From assembly GCA_020881915.1 (NCBI GenBank), contig JAJFPB010000007.1:3968001-4032000 (forward strand): a DNA stretch of 64,000 bases, given 5' to 3'. Origin of the DNA: Paramyrothecium sp. XJ0827 (taxonomy: Eukaryota; Ascomycota; Sordariomycetes; Hypocreales; Stachybotryaceae). Positions 46,599-58,200 of the stretch are shown here, one piece after another. Position 1 is the stretch's first letter, and each line of letters starts with the position of its first letter. The notes beneath the pieces are model-generated. The model made no database searches, was not told the origin of the DNA, and worked only from the letters and a program-made list of their open reading frames with translations. The translations under genes and the position numbers were made by a program.

Positions 46599-48119
46599 TC
46601 AAACATCCTGTTCCTTCTGACGTGCGCAATGATAAGCAAATCCTTGTCTCCAAAGCTTCTTCCAGTCAGGGAAAGCCTGAAGGTGACCCTGCTGAAGATA
46701 TAGCTCGATGTCATGTGGTATTGTTTTTTCCAATTCACCATCCGCTAGCCACTTTGGATTTCTTTGTTCCTGCAGATCCATTTGAACGATCTCATATTCT
46801 CTGAACCAGAACACCTGTTGAAGATTCCTAAACCTCCCAGCGGCAACTGCCCCAGCGAGTGCCCTTACTGGAATTTCTGCATAAAGTACATTCGTAATAA
46901 AAAGGCTTTCCAGATTTTCCGGTAAGATCATAGCCAATGTTTCATCATCGAGGTAGTGCTGCTGATACTCCGTGCTCATTGCTGGCACTGGCCATATCAT
47001 GCTTGCATCAATGCTCAAGCACTTGAGTCGAGAGAAATTGTTAAGCGATGATATCAGATAAGGCGGGTCGGATGGAGGAGTCCAGGATAGAAATGGATCT
47101 GAGCAGTACGTAACGTGGTGCTCGAAAGATATACGAAGCTCTTGTAGTTGGTCTTTATGACCTTGCAAGGAATCTTCTAGCTCTTTAGGCGATGGAAAGT
47201 GTTCATTTCCAAAGTTATAGCTTAGCCGTGTCAGGCTTGGTAGTCGCTGCATCAGCTTAGCTAGTTTGCCAGCCCAACTACCCCGCCCACTGATCTGCAA
47301 TGATTTCAATTTCTGTAGAAATGGCATGTCATCCAATCCGCCTGCAGTGCAGCAAAGAGACTCTACGTCGGGTGCTGCGTGAATCAAGAGTCTCTCAACA
47401 GGACTAGCAGGCGTAGGATGATTGCAGTCCTCGTGTCCTTCAGAGCATATGTCGTCGGCTTCATGATCCAAGTCGAGCTGCATACGCTTGACAGATAAGA
47501 GCTTTGTCATACTGTTCATCCCTGGAGGTTTCCACGACGAGAATAGTTTGAACCGCCAGCCCCGATGGATGCAAAGATTTATATCCTCGAGCGCTGGAAG
47601 TTGTGTTATGATGATTTGTACGACAGTTTCATCGAAGTCCTCTCGTAGCAAATGCTCATGGTCCAGTCCAAGGCCAACATTCGCAGCGGCTTGCATGCAG
47701 ATTTCCTCTTGCTCTGGAGTAGCTTGTTCTTTGTAAGGATAGCAGCAGGTGCATTGCTTATTAAATCCATCGATGTCCAGCGTCTTAACATGGTGCAATA
47801 GATCTGGGCGTCGTTGCAGTGTCCGCATTAGTTGCATAAGCCGTAAGCGCAGCTCCGGGCCTGGGTTGGCTCTTCTGGATACGCAAGCATGAAAAAGTAT
47901 GGGTTGTGCCTCGCTCCGAATCTTTCTGGACACCAGACACAGCGCACGCAAGCTATCATATTGTTCTTGGGGCGGCTTGTCGAAGGAAGGCTTGCGTTCC
48001 TGTATTTCAGGTGGGTGGCAGTGAAGGCAAAATTGAGCGTAGATTAGACAGCGCACCTCCATGGGCAAGTCGCAGATTGTCAATCGCCGTTTAGGCGCAA
48101 GAACCGTCGTTGCATCCAT
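46599..48119 (-). CDS. F-box-like domain protein
   Basis: This single-exon ORF of 506 residues starts at an ATG at 48119. Residues about 12-75 look like a fungal F-box-type domain: LTICDLPMEVRCLIY at the start of the domain, then SLRALCLVSRKIRSEAQPILF, the usual 'L-P-x-E-V/I' and 'L-x-L-V-C/S-R' signatures. The rest consists of leucine-rich segments at irregular spacing (LQKLKSLQISGRG, LQRLPSLTRLSYNFG, FSRLKCLSIDA, LPENLESLFITNV) resembling LRR-containing F-box proteins. An early Cys-containing insert (CTCCYPYKEQ) is notable. F-box proteins are substrate receptors of SCF ubiquitin ligases; the substrate here is unknown. There is no signal peptide or membrane segment. Such genes are numerous and fast-evolving in Pezizomycotina. 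Confidence 0.8.
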   Translation of the reverse strand: MDATTVLAPKRRLTICDLPMEVRCLIYAQFCLHCHPPEIQERKPSFDKPPQEQYDSLRALCLVSRKIRSEAQPILFHACVSRRANPGPELRLRLMQLMRTLQRRPDLLHHVKTLDIDGFNKQCTCCYPYKEQATPEQEEICMQAAANVGLGLDHEHLLREDFDETVVQIIITQLPALEDINLCIHRGWRFKLFSSWKPPGMNSMTKLLSVKRMQLDLDHEADDICSEGHEDCNHPTPASPVERLLIHAAPDVESLCCTAGGLDDMPFLQKLKSLQISGRGSWAGKLAKLMQRLPSLTRLSYNFGNEHFPSPKELEDSLQGHKDQLQELRISFEHHVTYCSDPFLSWTPPSDPPYLISSLNNFSRLKCLSIDASMIWPVPAMSTEYQQHYLDDETLAMILPENLESLFITNVLYAEIPVRALAGAVAAGRFRNLQQVFWFREYEIVQMDLQEQRNPKWLADGELEKTIPHDIELYLQQGHLQAFPDWKKLWRQGFAYHCARQKEQDV

Positions 48120-49028
48120 TCAGAAGAAGAGGCAGCAGGTCAGCAGGGTTTGCGTGTTCCTGAATGTAAATGGCTATTCATAAAAGATATTTACAAGTCA
48201 AATTTTGCTCAATAAAACGATACGTCAAACATTTCGGTCCTAGAAAATTGCTTACACCCTACCCCTCTTTTACCAGTGGCACATTTTTACCGCATCACAT
48301 GAGTCCACACTCTGGAGCTCCGCAATGAGGAGCCCGAGCAAGTAGGTTAAAATAACAGCGATGATAATACATGCTGATATCGTCTACCAGCAATTTACTC
48401 TCTGAAACCTCCTCATAATTCCTTGACTTAATCGAAGGTGTACAATAGTGGCTCAAAGCTGTCTGGACAAAAAGAAACTTACATTTGCGCATGAATAAAC
48501 GCATGGCGCCTGGCCATCTCAGCCTAGTTTGGACATATTCCAAAAAGCAACATAGGATTCTTAATTCTATCGGGAAGCCAAAAGTTTTTTAAAAAATTGC
48601 AGCATTTTCACCCAAACCTTCTGTTTTGCCAAATGCTTGGAACTATGTGTGCTTACTTTCGATGAATCACAAGCCATATCCATCTTAGCTTTGGAAAGGA
48701 GGGGAGTCTTACGGAGATGCATCTCAGTACTCGCTTTTTCACTGCTATCAACTCGCCCATTTTCGGTTCAGTTCTGTGATCTTCCTGACTAATACATAGT
48801 CGAGCAAAGTTTGTAGTGTAAATTTGAGCTCCAGGTCTTCATAAGTGATGAGGCTTTATGATTTGCAGAGCTACAAAGGGTTGATACAAGCAATGTAGGC
48901 AACCTTCATATTCAAATCACCAAGTGTCAATGGAATGGTTTAAAAGGGGAAATGCCAAGAAACGGGCGAACTATTATTCGAATATATGTAGATATAGACC
49001 ATCGCGATGGTTTAGGTCTTTTCCCAAT
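48120..49028. other. Intergenic region
   Basis: This 0.9-kb stretch is AT-rich around 48150-48260 and 48540-48620. A minus ORF at 48295-48543 has no motifs. No gene is supported. Confidence 0.45.
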
Positions 49029-49352
49029 TTAGGGTCTCCCCGGTCGGCCGGAAGCCGAATTTGGCGGCCTTCCAAGCTGGATGTTGAGGAACAGACCGTC
49101 GAGCACTTCCTTCAAGGTGTTGCCGAGCTGATCCACGACGTTCTTGAGTTCATCGATCAGATCACCACGCTTCATGTGCATATCGCTCATTGGCGCATCG
49201 ACCATCTCGACGGCAACCTGTATGACTTGTAAGCAACTCCTGCGTGTGATTTTGTGACTGTTTCTTACATCTCTCTTTGACTGTGGGTTCTGTGCCACCA
49301 GTGCGGTAGCCAGTGTGCCGAACAAGGCGATGGTGGCGAAGGAGACTCTCAT
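49029..49352 (-). CDS. Small secreted protein (effector-like, unknown function)
   Basis: The exons (minus strand) are 49352-49269 and 49217-49029, with a 51-bp intron from GTAAGA to CATACAG, giving 90 residues. The N-terminus is a clear signal peptide (MRVSFATIALFGTLATALVA). A Kex2-type KR site lies at residues 26-27, just before the intron, so the mature part would begin DVAVEMVDAP. The mature peptide has no cysteine. It contains an amphipathic helix (LIDELKNVVDQLGNTLKEVLDGL) and a Gly/Arg/Pro-rich tail (GRPPNSASGRPGRP). The intron is open in frame, so a 107-residue unspliced reading also exists, but splice sites and composition favour splicing. No family is recognised. A TATA box lies 90-97 bp upstream. 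Confidence 0.72.
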   Translation of the reverse strand: MRVSFATIALFGTLATALVAQNPQSKRDVRNSHKITRRSCLQVIQVAVEMVDAPMSDMHMKRGDLIDELKNVVDQLGNTLKEVLDGLFLNIQLGRPPNSASGRPGRP

Positions 49353-50459
49353 TTTGGCGATTGGAGAACGGAAATGTGTGTTGTGCGATGTGTGATTGTT
49401 GTGATGAAGTGCTTAGGCTTCTCATGGCAGAGAAGGATTGGTTTATATAGACCATCCCTGCAGCAATGGATTGAACCGGGGTTGTGGTTGCATTACAAGT
49501 TTGGACACAATACCGGTTTGTGCCTTTAGCGATAGCAAATGTCTCAGCGAGGGTCTCGGCCCAAGCAGTTGTGAGTTCCACGTTGCATGCCAAGGATCTT
49601 GCCACATACCATAATCGGAAACCAGGAGAAATCTCAATCGGTCTCGCTGCTATGTCGGGAGTGTGCCTAGTAAGCCCCACTGAAATCCTTTTCCAGAGAA
49701 ACACAAGCTACTCTGGCGAGATCACGGCGTGTGTGCACAGCTGGCTGGGCCCCACTCGGTCAACGAAGGTAGCTCAGTTCTCATGGCACATTCTTACTGT
49801 ATTCAAGGCTGCTATTGTTTAGAAACTGGAAGCAATGCTAAAAGGCTTGAGAAGCCGACGAAATCTATACCAACGTTGATGGTTCTTAGACTGCGGCTGA
49901 TTGTGGGACCATTCCAGTGTGACTGGGAAGCGAGGACGATTGTTTGCCAATACATTCCTGAGGACTCAACTAGGCAACTACGCTCAAGGGCAAGAGATCC
50001 CACATGCTGGGAAAATGTCTCGAATACCCGGAAAACAAAACGCCGACCGTTGGCGAATCGTTGTTTGACTCAGATCTGTCATTCGACTCTGGTTTCCTAG
50101 TCAAGATTCGGACAAGGGATAAACTCCGCCATGTGAAATTTTTAGGCTTTGTAACTTGCTGCTTTATGAGGCTTGGATCTACATCGACAACCCCTGATCG
50201 CCGATCATGGTCTTACTGGCAGCATGCAAGCAGACATTCTCCACAAGATGAATGCATTTCTTGTTTCAAGATCATTTCTGCTGGGCAATCAGAACACATT
50301 CACGTATCAAGCACTGTTACCATCACTCATTGGGACGTAGTTTCGGTAGTGAACTGCAAAGTATCAAGTTTGGAGATGACTCAATCAGCCGACATCTCAA
50401 TCTGCAATCGGAGAGCTTTAGCACCATCGGGTTCATCATGCCTTGGTGAATTCCATTGC
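49353..50459. other. Intergenic region
   Basis: This 1.1-kb stretch lies upstream of the secreted-protein gene and downstream of the first rhodopsin-like gene. The ORFs present are motif-free and antisense or chance-like. Confidence 0.45.
49442..49449 (-). promoter_or_regulatory. TATA element of the small secreted protein gene
   Basis: The minus strand reads TATATAAA, 90-97 bp before the ATG at 49352. Confidence 0.45.
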
Positions 50460-51611
50460 TCATACAGAATTCAGTTGTCTACCAGAACTGAGACTGCTAT
50501 CAAATCGCCAAACAGGGAGATTTGGACAAACGTGAGCGGCGAATGCTCTCAGACACGGAAGACAGGCGCATATGAGGCCAGCCCATGACTCGATCAAACT
50601 ACGGAGAGGTTAGACCATGAAGAGGAAATCCGAGTCCTGCATACCTCCAAAGGACGCTTTCTCCCCACCCATATGTTGCGTCGGGATCATTATTGACTCG
50701 AATGGTCACGACCAAGCGTAGTACGCTGACAGCGGACACACTGCCTTAAAGTCAGTAACGTTTACAAGAAGAATTGCTTACGTACAAGCCCCCTGCCATC
50801 AAAATTAGAGCAATCGCGACCTTTCTTCCGAAGGAAATTGCCATAGGACGAAGCAGCCAGAAAGGAAGCAGGAGAATAACGAGATCTGTCGCCACGTTGA
50901 GCGCAGCACAGACAATGAATGTGATAAAAAGACGTTGGCAGCTATCCGGATCTGAGCAGTCCGTTGTAAAGGAGCTGATGATGTTTCCGAGACTGTAGCC
51001 GGCCACAACGGCAAGTGCTGTGTATGTACATATGCGAAAAGCCCTGCTGATTGTGAAGCGCAGATAGAAGAAGAGAATAGACGCTTTAATAAAGAATGTT
51101 GTCAGGTTGTAGACCGGAACGCCAGCCCATTTTCCCATCTGCAAAGTGAATGTAAGCGAATGCAATTCTAGACGTGTATGCACTTACTTTCAGGAGGAGA
51201 CTCAGGCTCGCCATGTTCACGTTGACAATGTGATCGCCGCCGCCAAGACGTGATTCTGGCATCGTTAGCTGCAAGACTTTCTGTTCATTTATCGTGTGGG
51301 GTGCGTACGAATGCAGACAATGACTGATTGAGCGATGGCAAAGAACTATCTTGATGAGCTTGAATTCGGGTGGCTTAGCAGTTGAACCTACAAGGGCCGC
51401 AATCGCCAGACCTATCACATTAGTGAGTGCCAGTGGTGCTTTCTGGAATCAACGCACTATCATCGATATGCCAGATTTTCACAATCATCTTGCTCGTCCA
51501 CAGCCGCAGGATAACGATGGGAATTGCAAAGGCAGGCATCACAATTGCAGTAATGAACAAAGTCAAGCTACGACCACCGGTGTGCGAGAATGACGCCGGC
51601 GAGGTGTCCAT
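50460..51611 (-). CDS. SAT4/rhodopsin-like integral membrane protein
   Basis: This multi-pass membrane protein belongs to the fungal 'rhodopsin domain' family (SAT4/PTH11-related). The exons (minus strand) are 51611-51458, 51411-51188, 51138-50786, 50740-50645 and 50598-50460, giving 321 residues with all phases closed. The first transmembrane helix is SLTLFITAIVMPAFAIPIVILRLW, interrupted here for length: SLTLFITAIVMP then AFAIPIVILRLW. Family landmarks follow: KIWHIDD, the NVNMASLSLLLK helix, YNLTTFFIKASILFFYLR, a Cys pair in the loop (TDCSDPDSCQ), ALNVATDLVILLLPFWLL and VSVLRLVVTI. The C-terminal LIESWAGLICACLPCLR matches the family's last helix. The tail is short. The ligand is unknown; PTH11-type relatives act as plasma-membrane receptors. 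It lies downstream of the HR-PKS gene on the same strand, 645 bp away. Confidence 0.83.
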
Positions 51612-52256
51612 GGCCGTCGCTTGAGTCCGAGCCACCTGCTAATTGGACAGTGATGGCTCCATCTCGTCTGGGGAAAAGGATTATCGACAGCCCTCAACAA
51701 GAGGAGAATGGACAATCGTCAGTTTGTCTGTGTCAGTCTGTCTATCGAGTTTGATGTATGCTGAGCGACTGTGCCCAAACTAACCACAAGATTGAAATTG
51801 GCAGCTGGCTGTGCGCGTGGTGGAAATGGCAAAATACAGCCAGTTTACGAAGAGGTCTGTGAAGCAGAATGCACTCCCATGAAATGGAACCACGGCCAGC
51901 CTAACCCGAAACTCTATCAGAGAACTTGTAAGGGTTTACTGTAGTTGCTGAGGAAGCGACATCACAATATGCCGCCCTCGAGGCACTAGCAAGGGCTAAG
52001 CATCAAAGAGATTAACTATTTACACATCTTGCCAATCAACGTCGAAAGCTTAATCGGGATGTGGCCGATACTAATATGCTGTTGTTGAGACAACACGGGA
52101 AGTGCCAGGCATTGATCCGACCCAGCCGTGACCAGGCAAGTTAAATAACTCAAGTCGACGAAACGCGGTTTGGAATATATAAGGAGCTAAATTCTTGATA
52201 AACAACAGCTTTCGTGGGCCACTAGGCAACTGCGTTTCTCATCATGACCTCTTCCA
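51612..52256. other. Intergenic: PKS 3' region and membrane-protein promoter
   Basis: This 645-bp interval lies between two minus-strand genes. No gene, repeat or clear core promoter motif is seen. Confidence 0.45.
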
Positions 52257-55200
52257 TCACTCCTGCTTCAATAGAGATGTTCGTTCGATAATCATGTTGG
52301 CGACACCCGTGATTGGCAGGTTGCTCAGGAGGTCGAACACGGCTATTGTAGCATGAAGGTTCTGGCTGATCCAGTTTCGCATCTCCACTGCCACAAGAGA
52401 GTCGATCCCGTAGGCGTTCAGGCATTTCGCCTCGTCAATGTCGCCAGGAGAGACTGACAGCGAACGCGCGAGCTTTTCAACAATCTCCTGCACGACAAGC
52501 TCGCGCCGCTGACTTAACGTTGACGCCCGCTGTAAGAGAACAGCGACATCATTTGCCGAGCGGCTTTGGCGGTTGCTGGAGCCCTGACCAACAATCTGCG
52601 CAAAGCTCGAAAACATAGGACTGAGGACGTGCGGGGTTGGATTCTTGCCACTTGCAATCAAGTCAGCTGCCGTCCTCGCGCCTATGACTAGCTGTGATTT
52701 CGATGGCTGCTCGACGGGGCGCGACGGCGTGCAGTAGACGCGTAGTATCGCGAGAAGCTCCTCTTCTTCGATGGGTGCCCAGCTACCAGCACTCTCCACC
52801 ACTCGAGTATAAGTGTCTGACTCTGCGACAGCTCCAACGGCCCGCATCCACCCCAAGTCGAGTGAGACCGCCTTTTGGCCACGGTTCACACGGTAGCGGG
52901 CCAGGGCATCTTGAAATGTGCAACCTGCTGCGTAATTACTTTGAGCCGCACCGCCATGAGACCCGACAATGGATGAGAGGAAAATGTAGAAATCCAAATC
53001 CTGTGGGAGCAGTCTGTGCAAATTCCACGACGAGCCCACTTTGGAATGGACCGTCAAATTCCACTCAGGGTAGCTCATTTGTTCGAGGCTTATGTTCTGG
53101 GAGGGAAGAACAAGAAAAGTCAGCATGGGAGGGTTACACTTTGCTGTTGACGGGCAACAAGAACGAAAGGAAGAGTAGAGGTAGGATTACCTGTAGAACC
53201 ATTACGGCGTTTATGCAGCCCTTGACTGGCGGCATTGTCCGTCCACAGTCCTCGAGAACCTGTTTCAAGTCCTCCTCAACAGATGTGTCGCAACGTGGTG
53301 TGGCAACAAGAACTCCCTTTTTGGTAAGTTCCGAGACGAGTTGAGAAGCTGCCGACGAGGAGGCTCCCGAACGGGACAGAAGAATGAGATTTCTGGCACC
53401 CATCTGTACCATCCAGGTTGCTATAGATCTGCCAATGCCACCCAGGCCGCCGGCGATAACGTAGGAAGCGTTCGCGTCAAATTTGTACGAGTTGGGATCG
53501 TTGAGAAGTTTCTATCGTAAGCGCTTAGTCAAACTTTCTTGCTTCGAGTACTAAAGATGCAGCTCCTCTGTCCAAAACTTACCGATACGATTTGGGAACG
53601 ATTCACAGAGAGTACAGCACGCCCGGCGTGTTTTCCGCTTTGCAGGCGCCTGTAGGCGGCTTCAACCTCCGCCATGGGATAGACGCTGATGGGTTGAGGC
53701 GTTTCAATGATTCCTTTCGACAGGTATTCAAACACAGACCCCATCAGCTCCTGCATGAGGTCTACATTAGCCTGCAAAATATGGACCAAGTCCATCGCAA
53801 GGAAGCTAATATTGTCCTTGAAGACTCTCATAGGTAGCATGCTGTTGTTCCGTATGTCCTTCTTACCAATTTCGATAAATCGCCCGAAAGGTGCCACGCA
53901 CTCCCAACTAGCCTGTAGACTGTCGCCGGAAAGTGAGTTGAGGATAACATCAACGCCACGACCACCAGTAATGCGCATGATGCCTTTAGCAAAGGATGTG
54001 TTGCGACTGTAGAAGATATGGTCGGCGGGAATGCCAAACTTATCAATGAGGAACTGCTTCTTCTCATCAAGGCTGACCGTGGCAAAAACCTCAGCACCAA
54101 CCATTTTCGCGATTTGGATCGCCATTTGACCAGTGCTGCCTGATGCGGAGTGGATGAGGATCTTTTCGCCCTTCCGCAGTCTACCCAGAGTGGTAAGGCA
54201 GTAGATTGCTGTGGCTGCCGGGTTGACTATCGAAGCCGCTTGCTCAAAAGAGAGGTTCTCGGGAATCTTGTGAATGGCCTTGATGTGCCCTCTCGCGTAA
54301 GTCCGCACAGTCCCGACGCCAAAGAATACGACTCGGTCACCTGGACGGATTTCAGTTCCGCATGCAGAACCTAATCGAGTCACGATGCCGGCACATTCCA
54401 ATCCGAGGCCATCCGTATTATCCATCTTGTTGAGTGCAATGAGAAGGTCGCGAAAGTTGACTGGCCAAGCTCTGGCTTCTACTTCTACCTCTTCAGGTCC
54501 CAATTCCTGTTGGTGGAAGTCCGAATCTTCCACCAGATGAAGCGTTTCCAGATCTCCCAGAGTGCCAACCTCCAGTCTCACGGGTGCGCCTGGGAGCCAT
54601 TCCTCTGTCTTGATGGCTGAGGAAAGCAGTTCTTGTACCTGGGAGCCAACCGGTATTTCTTTTACCAGTCGAGCAGTTGTGAGGTAATTATCGCGAACGA
54701 CATATTCAACCTCTTCAGTTGGGTTGGTTCCGAATCCAACCTCTAAAACTCGAGTAACGTGACCCAAGCCAGTCTCCGAGTCTGGTGTAGCATTACTACC
54801 GTCGATCATTAACGTGACTATACGCTTTTCGGGGTACTCCAAGCGCATCGACCTGAAGAAGCCCTCAGACGCGTAGACTTGAGGACCACAAGCATCTTCA
54901 GAAGAGGTAGAAGCAACCCATAGTAGCTTTTCAGCTTTCTGGACAAACTTCTGCAGCCAGCGAAAGTCCTTCTCGGTAGCAGTTGTCAAAAATGGCTTGC
55001 CAACTTCGATCAACGAGACAACAACATCGTTCTTAGCCCAAGTAGCTTCTTCGGCATCTGCGACGGATACAACTACACCTCCGAAGTCTTTAATCAGTTT
55101 CTCAGCCAGTAGTGTCTGTTCCGGAACCTCGGGATGAACAATGATGACCTGTTCTCCTGCCAAGCGGTTGGGCGGCGGTGTTTGCGGTATCTCCCTGGCT

Positions 55201-58200
55201 GCAGTGGAGACCATGAGACTCCACAAGTGAGGATCATCTTCCTCATAATCCTTTACAACAGCGTCAATGCCTAGAAACCCTGTCTGGGTCAAAAGCTCTC
55301 CCCAGTGGCTCTCTGTGATCAACGGGGATCGAGTTCGGTATTTTTCCTTGGATAGCCACCATCCCGGCAGCAACCCCCACATCATGTTGAACCAGAAACT
55401 CTCGGGTTGGCAGGCATCGAGATTCATGAGGTAGCCTCCGGGCTTCAGCAGACTCCTAATGTTCTTTAATGTTGCCACAAGGTCCGATGTTGCGTGTATG
55501 ACGCTGCAAGCAATGACAATGTCATACGCACCCTTGCTAAAGCCCTGGGCCTCGGTATCGTCTTCCAGGTTCAGAACCTTGTATGTCATGCGATTGTCAA
55601 AATCTTGAAACTTGATCCTGGCCTTCTCGAAGAAGCTTGGCGAAATATCTGTAAACGTATAGCTTGCGAATTTGAATGACCCGTCTCTTTCTTCCAAGGC
55701 CTGGAATGTAGACAGAGCCCTTTCTGTCATGCTACCTGTGCCTGCTCCAACTTCAAGAATTCGGAGGCCCGGCCGTTCGTGTGACGCAAGGTCAATAAAC
55801 TCGGTGACGCCTGCAGCGAGCCTTTGGTTGAAAACGTCTCTGTACAGGGCTTCGGACCCATCATCCTTGAAAAACACTTCCAGTGGGTCGAGTTGACCTT
55901 TCAGAACTGGCCCGAGGCTGCGCACAATATCCGGAACAAGCTTCCACTCCGGTCTCCTCTCGTGACATGTCTGCAATATGCTCTCGATGTCCTCCTCTCT
56001 ATAACCCAAGCTATCAACTTGTTCATCTGACAAGTATGGCAAGGCTGCCGCTTTAAGCTTATTGAAGTATTCAGGCAACTCCGGGGAGCCGGGTGCAGGA
56101 GACAATTTTAGTTCTTTCCGAAGGGAGAGCGAGAAAGCAACATCGTAGAGTTTGTACAGTTCTCCACGTGAAATTGCATCTTTCGGGGTGCCTCCTACTT
56201 CCAGAGCGCTAGTCAGCTGCGCTTTTGACATGAGGCTCAATTGGGACTTCCACTCGATGCCATGCAGTGGAATGAGCTCTTTGGGCCCTTGTCCGCCTGA
56301 TGTAGTGGCTGTGAGGACAATCTCGCCGACCTCAAGTAGGGGTTCACCATCGCTAGAGACGACGCGAATAGTCCGGTGGGCTGTGTGCGAGTTTGGCGTA
56401 GCCCCAGCCGCATCGGTGCACGATACACGCAACGATTCCGTCCGCCATGCCTTTGCAGAAACCCATGTGTTGAAGAACTTTGTTGGAATCCACATTGGCA
56501 TATTCTCCGACAAGCCTTTGGAAAGGGAAGCTAGAGAAACTTGGCTAGCAGCATCAAGAGTTGTAGGGTGGAAGAAGTCATCCGTCGTATACTGACTGGC
56601 TGGTACGACTCCTATGGTGGCAGTAGACCCTACGGACCCATTCCATGTGATGTCGCTGAGCAACTGGAAGGACTTTCCGTATTTGATGCCAGAATCGCGG
56701 ACGCGGTTATAGAATTTTACCGTGTCAATCTGTTTGGTACAAGAGTCTGCAATAACTTGGTGGCTTTCAAGTATACGCTTCGAGCTATAAAGCTGCTCTT
56801 GGCCACCATCGACTTCAGTTCCCGACTGTTCGTATTGGACTTGAATGTTTGCGTCGAAACACTCGGTCCAGTGGTCGTTATGGTAGGCATGGATTCGTAC
56901 CCGAAACCAGGACGACTCCTCGCCGCTAGATTCGGGCAGAGGAAGCAACTGTATCATCGTTTCCGTTTTGCCCTTATCCTCATTTATCACAATGGGATTA
57001 AGAAACGATGCTTCTTTCACCCAGAACCCAGTGATGGCCTCATTCGGTTGGACTTGTTGGTTGATGGCTTGGATAGCCATTACCAGCGAGCCTGCACCAG
57101 GGAATGTCGTAATACCCTCCGTCTAGTGGATGCCTCGTCAGTATTGGACTTTTGGTTAGTTCAGTAGGGAGGGAAACTTACGACATGATCGTGTAGCCAT
57201 GGATACGCTTCCGCAGTCAGGAAGTTTCTCCACCTCGGTTGAAGAGGATTCCAATCAAAGAATGGTCTGCCCAGCATGCCGTAATCCTTGTACACGATTC
57301 GCCTGTTTTCACGGCTCAATCTTGACTCGCTCCAATATGTCGATGAATGGTCAAATGGATATGCTGGCAATCCTTGCATTGGAGCGTTGTCTTCATGTGA
57401 TTGCGCGTTGCTGGCCGAAACAGATACTGGATGACCGTAGCAGAATAGCGAGCCAACTAGTGTTAGAACACTGTGTAGAGGAGATCTCTTTCTTTGTAGA
57501 ACTGATCGGTATCTGGGCACCGGCCTGATGTCGGCGACAGACAGTGTGTCATCCACAGGCATCTGCAAGGCCGAATGAGGGCCAACCTCAATCAGATCAG
57601 TGATTGGGCTTTGTCCATTCTTATCCGACTGTGCAGAGAACTCTTGCGTCAAGCTAAGGAGCGCATCTGAGAACTTGACCGGGTTTACGAGGTTATCTAC
57701 CCAGTATTGGGCCTGAGTAAGTCGAGCCACATCCAGTCTACCGCCGGTCACAGAAGAGAAAAATGGAACTGGACACTCATCTGCGGATATCCTGTGGTCA
57801 AGCTTGCCCATACACTCCAAGTACTCTTCTGCTATCTCCCTCATTGTGGAGGAGTGATAGGCCACGCCAGTGACTATTTTGCGGGCTCTGTGACCATCAG
57901 CCGTGAGGTGATCTTTCAGGGCATCGATCGCCTCTTCGGGTCCAGAGATTGTGCAATTGACTGGGCTGTTTATGCATGCGACGCTCAAGCGACCATAGTC
58001 GACGTCTTCAGGAGTAATGTTTCCCACGTAATTGGCAAAGTCAGCTTCGGCCATACTGACCGCCATCATTGCGCCTGGGGTCGAAGCCATCGCAGATTTG
58101 AGCCGTCCGGCTAGCAATCCCCGATAGAAGGCTGCTTTACCTGCTGATTCCTGAGAGAGGGCACCTGCAGCATAGCTAGATCTAACGTTAGAGATGAGTG

